Positions 1 through 58,990 of a DNA stretch of 64,000 bases are shown here, one piece after another. The notes beneath the pieces are model-generated. The model was not told the origin of the DNA. It saw only the letters and a list, made by a program, of their open reading frames with translations, and did not search any database. The DNA is taken from positions 27,868,483-27,932,482 of the forward strand of contig CM067298.1 of NCBI GenBank assembly GCA_034231615.1, given 5' to 3'. Made by a program: the position numbers and the translations under genes. The DNA is from Meghimatium bilineatum (lineage: Eukaryota > Mollusca > Gastropoda > Stylommatophora > Philomycidae). Position 1 is the stretch's first letter; each line of letters starts with the position of its first letter.

Positions 1-162
1 GAAAAAGAGTACTTAAAAGTGTTGAAAATAATTCTGAAAATCTTAGTAAAAATAAGCAACTTCAATTAAAATGAATTTTATGATCTAATTTTATCCACTT
101 TGGTTGAACATCTTTGTATTATTATTGACCGATGACGTGTATCACATAACAATCTGTTTCAG

Positions 163-48289
<48,127 letters not shown>

Positions 48290-48580
48290 TCATGTATTTT
48301 TTACTTTCGTGGTCAGTAATCACAGTCATAATTAACAGTTATTCTGGTATCTACAGATTTGTTCAAGCAGGTGTTGCAGCAATCAATCCTCACTTGGTAT
48401 ACTGATTCAAACAAACAACATATATCAGTACTGGTAATTCTCAAATCTTTTACAATTTGGATACTTGTTTTGTATCTAGCGTAGGCTGGTATTCATAATA
48501 TTATTTTTATTTTTTTAAGTGTATTCCATTTTACTAAATAATTTGCTTTAGGTAACGACATGCATTTCTATGCAAATAAA
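48290..48580 (+). other. Presumed 3' UTR with a candidate polyadenylation signal
   Basis: This is the sequence directly after the chitin synthase stop. It is unique-looking and AT-rich. An AATAAA hexamer lies at 48575-48580, just before a LINE-derived repeat begins near 48645. Other hexamers exist farther on, so the transcript end is a guess. Confidence 0.35.
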
Positions 48581-48644
48581 TGGTTCTTTAACATGACGCA
48601 ACATCAGCCACCCGTCCTGTTGCAAAGTGTATCATAATGACAGA

Positions 48645-49235
48645 CCAGAACAGTATCCATCCATCCATAAACTCAGACTCCCTGAAGGTCGTAGGGGTAC
48701 TATATTGGACACGTCAACACACAAGTCCCCCAGGGTTTATTATAGTCACGATGCAAATAATTGTGGAAATCTTGACAATCTTCCAAATATTGACTCATCA
48801 GTATATATCAAGTGACATATTCTTTCCAGAACGTTGTCTTCGTCGTGGATACTCTGAACGCCTCTCGTCCCGGGCAAGCAGGTCTGCCTTGACCAGAGGC
48901 ATGTGCATACATTCTTCGATGTTTCTGGTCCATCGTTTTCTTGGTCTACCTCTTCTCTCACCGGGCACTCTTCCCTCTAATATCAGCCTTTCGATATCAT
49001 CATGTCGCTTTGTTCAAAATACTGTAACTTTCTTCTTATGATGGTATTTAGAAGCCATCCTTCAGTTAGTTTCAGTAATTTCAAAATGTCAATGTTCTTT
49101 TTTTCTGTACATGATATTTGTAGGATCATTTTGTAGCATTTCATTTCAAATGAATTTATTCTTTTGGACATTTGTTTAAAGTCCAAGGCTCGCATCCATA
49201 TATTGACACTGGGAAAACATATGATCTTAAAATGT
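48645..49235 (-). mobile_element. LINE remnant, family B, longer copy
   Basis: The - strand reads MRALDFKQMSKRINSFEMKC, YKMILQISCTEKKNIDILKL and TEGWLLNTIIRRKLQYFEQS, then a charged C-terminal part matching 3100-3365. The order is that of a non-LTR retrotransposon C-terminus. The left end has a CCATCCATCC run. Confidence 0.8.
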
Positions 49236-50000
49236 TACTTTAGTTTCGGTATTACTACTTTGGACTCACCAGTAGATTGTCAAATATGATCAATCAAAAT
49301 GTCTCATGGTAGTCTATAAATTTATAGCAATTTATTGACAAATAAATACTATCAAGCCAAATATATTTCAAAATAAGAAAACTGTAGTGTAATATATGCA
49401 GACAGCTGCATATACCTGCAGACGATAAAAGATGAACACTTTATTTGGGGTCAGTTTTTTACGTCGTAGTAATGAACATGTGAGTGTTGTTTCGTTGTTA
49501 ACTCGTATAGTTAGTGGGACAGTAACTGTTCACTTACTAAAAAACTTTAAATATGTCTTTGTTAATAGAAAATATTGATTACCTCCTAAATGTATACACA
49601 TTTTTGCATGATCAAGAATGCGTATACAAAAGCACTGTCAACCCCGGTAAAACTCTTAATTATATGAGAAAATATACATTTAACTTGTTAAATTATAAAC
49701 TTAAATCGTAGTAGCTATTTTTTTATTTGTAGACTGCACACCGCGTCAACTGTGATCCTGATAACGTTTATATGAAACATGTTTGTGTATGCATATCGGA
49801 AGACGTATGTGTACCTATAGGCTATGGGAATGGATGTATATACAGTTATGTTCTTGTCTCTACCTATTTATATTCGTCTTCTATCCAGAGCTGCTAGTTT
49901 TCATGATTAGACTACCCATGCCAGTCTGTGAAATATGTATTGTTCCTGTAGTAGTCATATACTTTCATACAAAATATTTTGAGCATATGGACATGGTGGG
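49236..50000. other. Intergenic spacer: nothing recognised
   Basis: AT-rich. Confidence 0.5.
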
Positions 50001-50395
50001 AGGAGTTTCCATATTTGGGGGGGGGGGGGGGTGTGTCCATTTAGTGTTAGAAATTTTCCATCTAGTGTTGGGATGAGTGTCTAACGGTGAAAAGAATGGA
50101 CGAATTTCCGAAACGTAGTCAAAGGAGTTTCCATCTAGTGAGTGGGAGGAGTTTCCGTCTAGTGGTGGGAGAAGTTCCCATCTAGTTTATGGACATGGCG
50201 GGAAGGGGTTTCATATATTTTGTGGACATGGTGGGAGGATACTCCATCTAGTTTGTGGAAATGTTGTGGGAGACTCCATTTAGTTTGTGCACATGGTGGG
50301 AGGAGACTCAATATAGTTTGTTGAAATGGTGGGAGTAGTTTTCATCTAGTTTGTGGACATGGTGTGAGGAGACTCCACATAGTTTTATATAATCA
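50000..50395. repeat. Degenerate 30 to 36-bp G-rich array
   Basis: Repeating (T/G)GGACATGGTGGGAGGAG + (A/T)(C/T)TCCATCTAGTTTG. Strand-asymmetric in G. Confidence 0.8.
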
Positions 50396-50775
50396 TGCAC
50401 ATTGAAATAAAATATTGGTTGCCTATAAATTGCGTCAAAAATTAGAGGGGGAGGGGAAGCAGAGTTATGTAAATGTTTGACAGTTGTTAATGAAGTTAAG
50501 GGGGCGACGTAGACAGAAATTGTGGTCAACAATAATGTTTTATACATTAATTAAATTGTTTGAAATGTAAACATTTTTCTGAAAATGTGATACAGAACTG
50601 GGCGTTTTTTTCGTCATTTTTCTCGTAGAAATATTTTTAGGAAGAAAAAAAGGGGGGGGGGGTTTCCATAATTAAGAATGGAGGGTAATTGAATACTTGA
50701 CAATTCGCGACAGGTAGGGGGGAATGGGGAATTGATAGAAAAAAGTGCTGGCATAATTTATGGAAAACCCATATG
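50390..50775. mobile_element. Poly-G MITE-like element
   Basis: GCCTATAAATTGCGTCAAAA, GAGGGGGAGGGGAAGCAGAG, TTTGACAGTTGTTAATGAAG, an AT-rich centre, a 10-base G run with TTTCCATAATTA and ACTTGACAATTCGCGACAGG, and a final AATTTATGGAAAACCC. The ends TATAAATTGCGTCA and ATAATTTATGG are weakly inverted, as in a TIR. Confidence 0.6.
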
Positions 50776-51530
50776 ATGTACTGTTTTAATAGTTTTTTAT
50801 TGGCATAAGATCTGAGTTTATTGATGCGACCTATTCATTCCAAAGAGTTTATATGTTTGACTATATTTTTATGGATTTTATTGTTTGATCTTCTGCTCAT
50901 GCTTAATATTTAACGATTCAGGAACCAGGTAGATGACAGTCTGCTATTGGGCTGGTGGAGGCAGACACAGTGTATCACTTACATAATGTCAACTACTGAT
51001 AGATGCGCGATTTTTGCAGAATGCTTTCATGAATTCTGTGCTACATTCCTAATGGTCATACGGCATGATGTGCTCAGATGCTTTTGTGAGGTTCCAACTT
51101 TCAGCTCTTTATCCCGTTACGCCTCGTCCACTGAAGCGATTTGCTATAAAAGCAGTGTGATTTTTCTGACTCTGTGCTATACCAACTGTCACAGTCTTTT
51201 GTTACAACTGGAAAATTAGAAGATGAATTCCCTTTGGATATGGTTTAACTGGCTATTGCGTACAATTGTCTTGTTTGAATGTGAATTGAATCTGTTTTAT
51301 GTTTTAGTCACTGATAACATAGAGTCCTACTTAATCCTCATCTCATGACAATGAGTTTGATAATTGATGGGGACCAATATACATACATTTGACTAGTCTA
51401 ATGCATCAGTACATGATTGATAAATATCCCTATGCAATACATTACATGATTTCTGATAGTTTCTTTACGTAAGTGTGTGAATTGTTAAACTTCTCTAAGG
51501 ATGTCAGTTTAAAAATCTTTGAAATTCTAT
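50776..51530. other. Intergenic spacer with one 90-codon frame of no known family
   Basis: A frame at 50947-51219 (GWWRQTQCITYIMSTTDRCA start) shows no motif I recognise. Its surroundings show no splice or promoter structure. Likely chance. Confidence 0.4.
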
Positions 51531-51539
51531 GAAAATCAC

Positions 51540-51675
51540 GCTTGCGGTTATGTCTGTCGATCTCACTATGGCCGTCTAGACAAACCACCCATACACAGAA
51601 AACCTTAGTATATGACATGCAGTTATATTGAGGCTCTTATGTAAGTTGTGTAGTATGCCATCTATACAAGTTTAT
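51540..51675 (+). repeat. SINE-like head, copy 1
   Basis: TTATGTCTGTCGATCTCAC, AGAAAACCTTAGTATATGAC and ATGCAGTTATATTGAGG align along more than 120 bases to the reverse strand of 60830-60957, the 5' end of a TSD-bounded element. The tails differ. Confidence 0.65.
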
Positions 51676-51879
51676 ACCCCCTCTGAGTAGAAAGCTCCTT
51701 CAATAGCACTTCCTTTAGAACTAAACCGAAAACTGAAATCTCCTGGTATGAAAGCAAGCTCAGAAAAACCATCCCACTGCACATATAAAGTAAGAGCTAA
51801 TCGCTCTTAATTCCTGGGATTTATTTTTGTATTTATATTTATTATTAAATTTATGAAAATCACTAAATAAACCTCCAAC

Positions 51880-52020
51880 TTCCTATGCAACTCAATATAT
51901 GATCTTCGAATTTCTCTGTGCAGCTTAGTATATAATCCTTGAACATCTCTATGTGAATTAATATATAATCCTTGAACATCTCTATGTGAATTAATATATA
52001 ATCCTTAAACTTCTTCTTAA
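51880..52020. repeat. 36-bp tandem repeat, 3 to 4 copies
   Basis: Units contain TATATAATCCTTGAACATCT and CTATGTGAATTAA. Confidence 0.85.
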
Positions 52021-52040
52021 TAATTTTTTTTAATCTAGAC

Positions 52041-52221
52041 CAGCGTTTCCCAATTTTTTTTACTATGCCCCAGCTAAGTCTTTCTAAAATTATGATGCCC
52101 CCTATATAATATATACATATTTTTTTAATATTAAAAAATTATATTATTCCACCCTGAATTGGTCCCCTGAACAATCAAATTGCCCCCCTGTGGGATGTGG
52201 GCCCCACGGTGGGAAACACTG
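52041..52221. mobile_element. hAT-type MITE with perfect 8-bp TSD
   Basis: The 181-bp element starts CAGCGTTTCCC and ends GGGAAACACTG (11-bp inverted repeats with one mismatch). It is flanked by identical ATCTAGAC at 52033-52040 and 52222-52229. An 8-bp target duplication and CAG-starting ends are hallmarks of the hAT superfamily. No coding capacity, so it depends on a transposase in trans. Confidence 0.95.
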
Positions 52222-52278
52222 ATCTAGACAATATACTTTCCTTTGGTAAAATAATGTTCACCTAATATTAACGATATG

Positions 52279-52440
52279 TTGGAACATTTACCTGGGAATA
52301 GATAACATAGTTTGACTGTGTTGGAACATTTACCTGGGAATAGATAACATAGTTTGACTGTGTTGGAACATTTACCTGGGAACATAACATAGATTGACTG
52401 TGTTAGAACGTCTACATAGGATTAGATAACATTGAGTTTG
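52279..52440. repeat. 42-bp tandem repeat, 3 to 4 copies
   Basis: Unit TTGGAACATTTACCTGGGAA+TAGATAACATAGTTTGACTG+TG. Confidence 0.92.
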
Positions 52441-52985
52441 TTGAAGCCATGCATTGATGTCGAATGTCCAAAGTAAGCTATCATAAGATACTTACAAATA
52501 ACTGCTAGCTTTCATGTGATGCCAGCATACAAAATAGTTTAGGAGCATACCTTCTACAGACACTGACTGCTCTGACTAGTAGGCTTCTTGCCTTTTCAAA
52601 GTTTTGTAGACCGCTGACATTTTTTGTCATTATTGTCTAGTTATTTCTTCTTGTCGAGGTTTGAACACATGCCTTATCAAGTGAAATATTATATGAGAGC
52701 ATGCCATATCAATTGACTCCTTTCATGAGAATTTAAATAAAGTGCTGCATCTTTTAGCATTATACCCATCAACGTGTTTATTTCATTTACATTAAAAATA
52801 ATGCTTTAATTTCGTTCATTTATTTAAGGTGTGTATTAGGTAATGTAGGACTGTTCTTAATTTTAATGTTTACAATTTTATAAAGTTCTTTTACAAACTG
52901 TGATTGTGTCTGTATAAATATTATTATAACTGCGGCTTGTTTATGTCTATTTACATTGTTCATTTTATTATGTGTATTTTTGGTA
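52441..52985. other. Intergenic spacer: nothing recognised
   Basis: AT-rich. Confidence 0.5.
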
Positions 52986-52999
52986 CTTTGAAAATATTC

Positions 53000-53345
53000 G
53001 GAAATGGGGCTGTCAATAAATTATTTCAACAATTCTTTGACAATGGTTGACCTTTTACCATTAATTGTCAATAATTCAATTTAATTCCCTACCTAATTAT
53101 GTCGAAAAAGGACCCGCTAGCCCCCCCCCCCCTAAAAATACATTTTGAGGCACAAAACGTACGAAAATTACATGTTTAGTTTCACATATTTAGTTTCACA
53201 TGTTTAGTTTCACATGTTTAGAAACACATTCGAATTTAAAGAATTTAATTGGTGTATAAAAACACTGCTGTTGACATTAACTTTGTCAAATGTACCTTCC
53301 TCCACCCTCCTTCCCCCAACCCGCGCCCCCCCCTCCCCATTAGTA
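53000..53345. mobile_element. Poly-C MITE-like element
   Basis: GGGGCTGTCAATAAATTATT, TTTGACAATGGTTGACCTTT, ATTAATTGTCAATAATTCAA, a 12-base C run, a small TTTAGTTTCACATG tandem repeat (53174-53222) and a second C-rich end. Same architecture as 38250 and 50390. Confidence 0.55.
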
Positions 53346-53734
53346 AACAACAGTAAGTCACACTTTTTTTTTCAATCCACTTCCTCCAGAATTGTTGCTG
53401 TAATTTATAAGACATGCCCAGTGAAGATCAATTGTTCAGTAATGCTGATCTTGTCAGAGTGTTATACTAATTAAGTCACTGAGTAAGACACACAAGACAC
53501 TGCGTACTTTATTTAGAACCAGTGTCAACAAACTGTACTGTCTCTATGTTATTTATGTTTACAAGAAGACTTATTGGCGTTCGTAGAACGAATACGGATG
53601 CTCTATGATTGTGTTCCTGAGGATACTTTAATACTTGTACGGGATGTTCGTTGTTGTTGTAGTATTCCTTGTCTCGATTGGTCCGTTCACAGTGTACACA
53701 GTTTGAATGTCTTGACAAAATCGCAACTTTTTGA

Positions 53735-53945
53735 GGGGATGCGGTTAGCCAAGTACGGAAAACTGTTTACTCAAGTTGCAAGGCGATTCGGTGCCGCTAG
53801 AACGGACCTGGTTCAATTCCCGTGTTCTCAAGAAGTGACAATAAATGTACACTTAATCTGGATCGAATACACAATAGAAGCTGACACAGTCAAGCAACTT
53901 TCATATAATAAAGTCTCGAATGGACAACAGTTTCTACTATATTAA
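53735..53945 (+). repeat. Possible tRNA-derived SINE
   Basis: TTAGCCAAGTACGG (53745-53758) resembles a Pol III A box, and GGTTCAATTCC (53810-53820) is one base from the B box GGTTCGANTCC. The spacing fits a tRNA with a long variable arm. No clear cloverleaf or TSD. Confidence 0.4.
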
Positions 53946-54169
53946 GGATCCATGATTACAATTACAGTGTGATTACGTCGTAGAAGTTGACGACGATTAA
54001 CTCAATAGTCTTGTGTGAAAGTGTTACTTCTGTACAGACTGAGACGTGGCGGATGTCTAAACTAAACATACAGATACTATAACCAGTGTATGCGTTGGGT
54101 CTCGCTCTTCAATTGTTTAATAACATTTCAAGCAGTTTCCTTACATATAATAACAGAATAAACTATCAT

Positions 54170-54800
54170 AATCATCAAGTGCCGTCATCGAAGCGAATGT
54201 TGCCTGCAACAGACCTCCAAACTCCCCTGTGTCTTGTTTGGGTGGTGTACTCTGCTAGACTGTACCTGTCCGTCTTGTGATGTTACTCTCCCACGTGTAT
54301 CGCTACCTAAGTCATGCTTCGTTTTCCTTCGACTTAACTCTCAAGTGAGGTCTATAACAAGGTGTCATGTCTTTTAATGTATCCAAAATATTTTATTTGT
54401 CTGATCATTGTTCTCTTAATAATTCTTTCTTCATATTAAGTGTTTTTAGAACCTCAGAACCTCTTTGTTTGTTTTCTTATGACTAACTAACTAACTTTCC
54501 AGGATGCTCTTCCTATTCGTCTATATACCCACATCCATCAATTCTGTGTTCCATTTGTTTGTTTATTGTCCATGTGTCTGATTCATACATTAATACAGAA
54601 TAGATGTAACATTTTATAATTCTTATTTTTAACTTGTTTTAATTTTTTTAGATGTTAATATTTTCCTCATGTGATTGAAAGTACTTTTAGCCAATTCTAT
54701 TCTCCTTTTAACTTCTGTTTCACATCTGCCATCATTTGTGATTATGTGTCCAAGATATGGATAATGTTCTACTTATAAACTATTGCAGGCAATTATTAAA
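54170..54800 (-). mobile_element. LINE remnant, family C
   Basis: More than 250 bases are closely similar to 63605-63870, for example TGTGATGTTACTCTCCCAC, GGTGTCATGTCTTTTAAT and AATAATTCTTTCTTCATA. The reverse strand has the charged layout of a LINE C-terminus. Confidence 0.6.
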
Positions 54801-55670
54801 AGGAAGTGGTGACGGATATATAATGTACCTTGAAAACGCTTATCTAGTATTACTCAAGCAATTTCTCTAATGGAATCTTCATAAAACAAGCGCCCATAAC
54901 TCAAGATACATACGAAGTAGCTGTCTAGAAACAGATACAGGAGGAATATGAAACAAGTGGAACAGCTTAAGATAATAGAACAGGAAATGTACTGCTTAGA
55001 TTGGGTTGGTAAAATGCATAGTTTCTATCTCCGGTAATAAATAACAGAAGAATAAAAGAAACACTAAGGTTTAAAATACAATGTATTTGTAAACGTTTAT
55101 TAGCATTTTGTCGCATGACCTAATGACTTATTACATAAAGATGTTATATTTTTCTACATTATCTTTTATAGCTGATATACCGACAAGTTGAAACATTAAA
55201 TTATGTTACATTCTTCTGCAAATGAGAAGTCACATATTTATTTATTGTGCATGTATGTTTATATAATCTAAATGAATTTTTATTTTTGTGTTCACGTCTT
55301 GCGTGTGCCTATTGCAACACTCTTGTGATACATATCAAAGGTTTTAATGATGAGCATAAACGGACCTTTCCCCGAAGGCGTGTCTACCTCATTTGATTAT
55401 TTCCATTGGTTATGTTTATAAAACAACGAGTATTTATTAATCAATATAAATATTAATTTATTTGCGTTAGAATTAGGGTTAAGGTTACGGTTAGAAGAGT
55501 TGTGTTTTACATAACTAACCCTAACTCTAAACAAATTAATATTCAAATTTATAAATTATAAACATAAACTGATAAACATATCCAAGGGAAATAATCAAAT
55601 GATGTAGACACGAGTTCAGGGAAAGGACATCAAAACATGTCAAGAGAACGAGCAAAAGTTTGTAGATTTA
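54801..55670. other. Intergenic spacer
   Basis: An imperfect inverted pair occurs around 55370-55600 (CGTGTCTACCTCATTTGATT against AATCAAATGATGTAGACACG), with AATTAGGGTTA and TAACCCTAA inside. It looks like the two ends of a MITE of about 240 bp. Confidence 0.5.
55374..55613. mobile_element. Palindromic MITE
   Basis: The left arm starting GGCGTGTCTACCTCATTTGA and the right arm ending TCAAATGATGTAGACACGAG are inverted. The inner segments TTATTTCCATTGG...TATTAATCAATATAAAT and ATTTATAAATTA...CCAAGGGAAATAAT continue the symmetry, with GGGTTAAGGTTACGGTTAG at the centre. Non-coding. Confidence 0.7.
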
Positions 55671-55679
55671 TAGGAACTA

Positions 55680-55880
55680 ACAAATATAGATTTTGTATGT
55701 CCGGCTACGTAACTGTGAGATGTATGGCGCGTCTGTTACAATTAAAGTACGGCGTTCGAATCCTGCCGCAGGTAAGTGTGGATCCTGGCCGTTCAGAAAG
55801 CAATGGCAAACTATTCAACGTATTTACACTGTCTAGAACTAAATTCAGCCAGAAAATTCTGAATTGATGGCTACGTCCTC
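55680..55880 (+). repeat. Possible tRNA-derived SINE
   Basis: CGTTCGAATCC (55753-55763) is a near-perfect Pol III B box. The upstream A box is degenerate. The downstream body has AGCAATGGCAAACTATTC. No TSD found. Confidence 0.4.
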
Positions 55881-56755
55881 AATAGATTTATAGGAACACG
55901 TAATTGTAATTTATTATTTTATTATTATTAATTGTTCAGGTGATATTTTCTTTAAAAAATATAGTTTTCTATATGGACTGTTTGAGCTCACGATTCTGCA
56001 CGAGCTGGTCTGCTGTAAGACATCTCAACACTCAGAAATGTATATTGTCTATGTCCCATAGTTCTCGACATAGTCCCATAGTTCTATGTCATATGTTCTC
56101 GACGTCCCATAGTTCCTGTTACCATCAACCAAGTCAACTTTTATAGACTTGTCCACGCTGTTATATCTATTTATATGATCAAGAAACTACAGATTATAAA
56201 ATATTTTCTATAAATAATATAAAGTATTTACTGGTAAGGTCAAGCAGTAATGACATACAATAAAGTAATTACTTTATGTAAAACTGTGTGGCAATAGTTT
56301 CAGCCTTCTTTACGCGCAGAATGAACTCGTATACGCCTCTGCTCTTCTGTATCTTTCTCTCTCTCTCTTTTTCTCTCATTTTAATACTTTTTCCACAGTC
56401 TAAATTCCGTCCAAATGCTAATATATTTTATATATAGTCTATTTTATTTAATAATTCTTGCTATTTTGCCACGAAAGATTTATTCTCTCCTGTACTTTCA
56501 GAGTAGTTTCCAGAGACAATATCAGCTCTGCTTATATTTATATTTTCTGATGTTTTTTACTGAATTTACTACACTTAATGTTTTATAGCTATTCTAACTT
56601 GCTGCAACATTTTAAGAAATCTACTGTGACGTGTTTGTTACTAGATCTATTTACATAATATAGTGTTTTATTATAATTATAATTACAATGTAGCCATCAA
56701 ATAAACCTGTAAGAATACGCTGCCGAAATGAAATAAATATGAACGTACCAAATCT
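55881..56755. other. Intergenic spacer
   Basis: AT-rich; short TCCCATAGTTCTCGACA repeat near 56050-56115 and a (CT)n run near 56350. No gene. Confidence 0.5.
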
Positions 56756-56759
56756 TCTT

Positions 56760-56922
56760 CAATTGTATACAGGCATCAACAGCTTACACCAGGGTGTGAA
56801 TCCCGTAACATCATTGTATACAGGCATCAACAGCTTACACCAGGGTGTGAATCCCGTAACATAATTGTATACAGGCATCAACAGCTTACACCAGGGTGTG
56901 AATCCCGTAACATCATTGTCGT
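56760..56922. repeat. 51-bp tandem repeat, 3 copies
   Basis: Unit ATTGTATACAGGCATCAACA+GCTTACACCAGGGTGTGAAT+CCCGTAACATC. It contains the palindromic TTACACC-AGGGTGTGA. Confidence 0.95.
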
Positions 56923-57124
56923 AGCTAGTATATATGACACTTTGTGTGAAACCAACATTGAAGCGCCCCCTCCCTCTACTCGCTATTCAATATATGGTAA
57001 TACTGCAGTGAAACGAAATAACAATAGTACACAGGTTTTTGATGTTTAGACTTGAATACAACAGACAAACTGTCACTACGGCTAAGGAGCTATAAGGTGT
57101 AAACACGAAAACATACAAATTACA

Positions 57125-57180
57125 ATAGACACGACATTTTAAACGTTTCGAACCGTTAGGTCTTTCTCAAGAATATACAA
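57125..57180 (-). other. Hammerhead-like motif, reverse strand
   Basis: On the - strand: TTCTTGAGAAAGACCTAACG then GTTCGAAACGTTTAAAATG. The TTGA(G)AAAG...stem...CGAAACGT layout matches the motif at 58532 in opposite orientation. It resembles a hammerhead ribozyme core (CTGATGA...GAAA) but with core changes. It may be the other terminal repeat of the Penelope-like element. Confidence 0.45.
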
Positions 57181-57880
57181 AACAAACAGTGAAAAACAAT
57201 GAAAACAGTACAAACAATGTTACCACCTACTCGCTACACCTCTGTGTCATAGTTGTGGAGACAGAAATGCTAGTGTTCCCCATTTGTATTAATTTATAAT
57301 GAAATTCATTTGTTTTAGTTAGAAGAAATTCTTCTGTTACAATATTTCTAATATGCTCATGTTGCATATGTCATATATTGTGAGAAACGTTATCAGTTGA
57401 TGACCAACCTCCGAGTGCAGGCGTACTGGATTCAGTCACATACTCATTCATTTCCAAATCCTGGAACGTCATGCCCCTAGTCAGATCTGCTTCATGTGTT
57501 TACCTGGACTTGTTAAGTTAGAAACAGGTTCTCAATCACCTCCTAAACTAGTCTTTGATGCTGTTGATTTCAGTTGCTAGATGATACTGATTCCACATTG
57601 TGAGGTCTCGAGTACAAAGACTTCGAGTCACGGCATGTCCATGTGTTACTTAATATATTAAAGACATTTCAAACTTCAGTATCCCGAGGCTCTCATTTAA
57701 AGTAATTTAATTCTTGGACACCCTAAAGACTCAATATATAATTGTTGATTTATATATTGTCATTAAATATCGTTCAAATAGTCCACTTCATGTGCCCCCT
57801 ACACAAGTATGTGCACCCCCCCCTTTCAGCACCAACTTCATTTGTTTCCTCTTTGGCCTTTGGAAAGTGTTGTGCTCCCC
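57181..57880. other. Spacer upstream of the Penelope-like remnant
   Basis: Possibly part of the same element, given the inverted motif at its left edge, but no RT motif is readable. Confidence 0.35.
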
Positions 57881-58600
57881 TGGAGCAGTGGTTATTTCTT
57901 CTTTAGTGAACTCACACGATCGTTGCTGCACATGTCCTTATGTGGCTCAGATACGCTCCATTTCATTTTCCAATACCACTTTCACCGTCAATGAGACCTT
58001 TACACGTGAATCCGTAATGTAATTTACGTGATCATATATGTAAATGCTGAGGCAAGCAATATATTGGAGAACCCGTCTTAAGATTGAGTGACTACTTCTG
58101 TAACCATCTTCGATGCCATCACATTTTTGTGCCTGCATTGAAAAGAGCATCTACTCTTGTTTCCACACACTTCATCGGCGATGACCACCTTGATGTTCTT
58201 GATATTCATGCCATTGTCAACAAATCCTGCACCACCGAAGAAAAGAAAATCGCACTATACAATTGTCTTATTTTTTAGTTGGGTACCCTAAAGCCATTTG
58301 GACTCAACTCCGACCACTCTTTTGTCTAGATCTCGGTCAGTTTGGCCTTGTCTTTATTCATTTTGTTCCGTCATTTACGACATCTTTGTGTTCATTTCGT
58401 TTCCACCTATTCTTCCGTTTTTATATTCTTCCTGTTCCTATCATTCCGGCATCTCACATCCATATTTCGCTCTGACACAGTTGTGCGGTGTTGTCATTTC
58501 TACTCGTCGTCTTTTGATGTTATGGACTTATCTTGATAAAGACCCTTTTGTCGAAACGTCGATTATGTCCTGTTATTTATTGTATTGTTATTTGTATGAT
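57880..58600 (+). mobile_element. Penelope-like element 3' part with GIY-YIG endonuclease remnant
   Basis: In shifting frames the + strand reads HDRCCTCPYVAQIRSISFSN (Cys-x-x-Cys linker), NVIYVI (GIY-like strand), QYIGEPVLRLSDYFCNHLRC (YIG with R...HL), DDHLDVLDIHAIVNK, EEKK and LGTLKPFGLNS. The last matches the I-x-T-L-x-P-x-G-L-N ending of Penelope-like GIY-YIG domains. At the 3' end (58532-58560) lies TTGATAAAGACCCTTTTGTC + GAAACGTC. Several frame breaks make it a pseudogene. Confidence 0.85.
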
Positions 58601-58699
58601 TAGATCCAATGTTTTGTTGTGTGTATTGTTTCACGTATGCATCTGACAGTGATAGTGTGTTAGTCGTCGTTCAGTGAGACTTCATTATCTGTTTTCTAC

Positions 58700-58990
58700 G
58701 TAAGTACTATCATCCAACAGCAGGAATAATTGACAAACTTTCGGAAAGGAAATGAGTTAGACGCAGACCACTCCTGAGATATAAATATGTAATGCAAGAA
58801 CTCAATGAAAGACTTTTCTTTTTAGCACAATTAATGGGAAATGTGGCAGAAGACAGATGTGCATGGCGGTCAGCATCCCGTAATGGTGCAAAAACTTTTG
58901 AAACATTTCTGAGGAACTGTCTAGAACACAAACGACACATGCATAAATCAAAGGTCAACGAAAAACGATATTCATTCACTGACTGATTCT
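58700..58990 (+). mobile_element. LINE C-terminal remnant
   Basis: The + strand reads RRPLLRYKYVMQELNERLFF, LAQLMGNVAEDRCAWRSASR and NGAKTFETFLRNCLEHKRHM. The RPxLRYKxV...W...A.DR..WR pattern is that of a LINE C-terminal domain. One stop in the first part. Confidence 0.75.

Noticed and set aside
48645-49041. 134-codon forward frame after the gene
   Set aside because: It is the antisense of a LINE remnant.
50947-51219. 90-codon frame downstream of chitin synthase as a small gene
   Set aside because: No family motif, no repeat of it elsewhere, composition like its surroundings.
53735-53830. Functional tRNA gene
   Set aside because: A- and B-box-like sequences exist, but the acceptor stem and anticodon arm do not pair convincingly; at most a SINE head.
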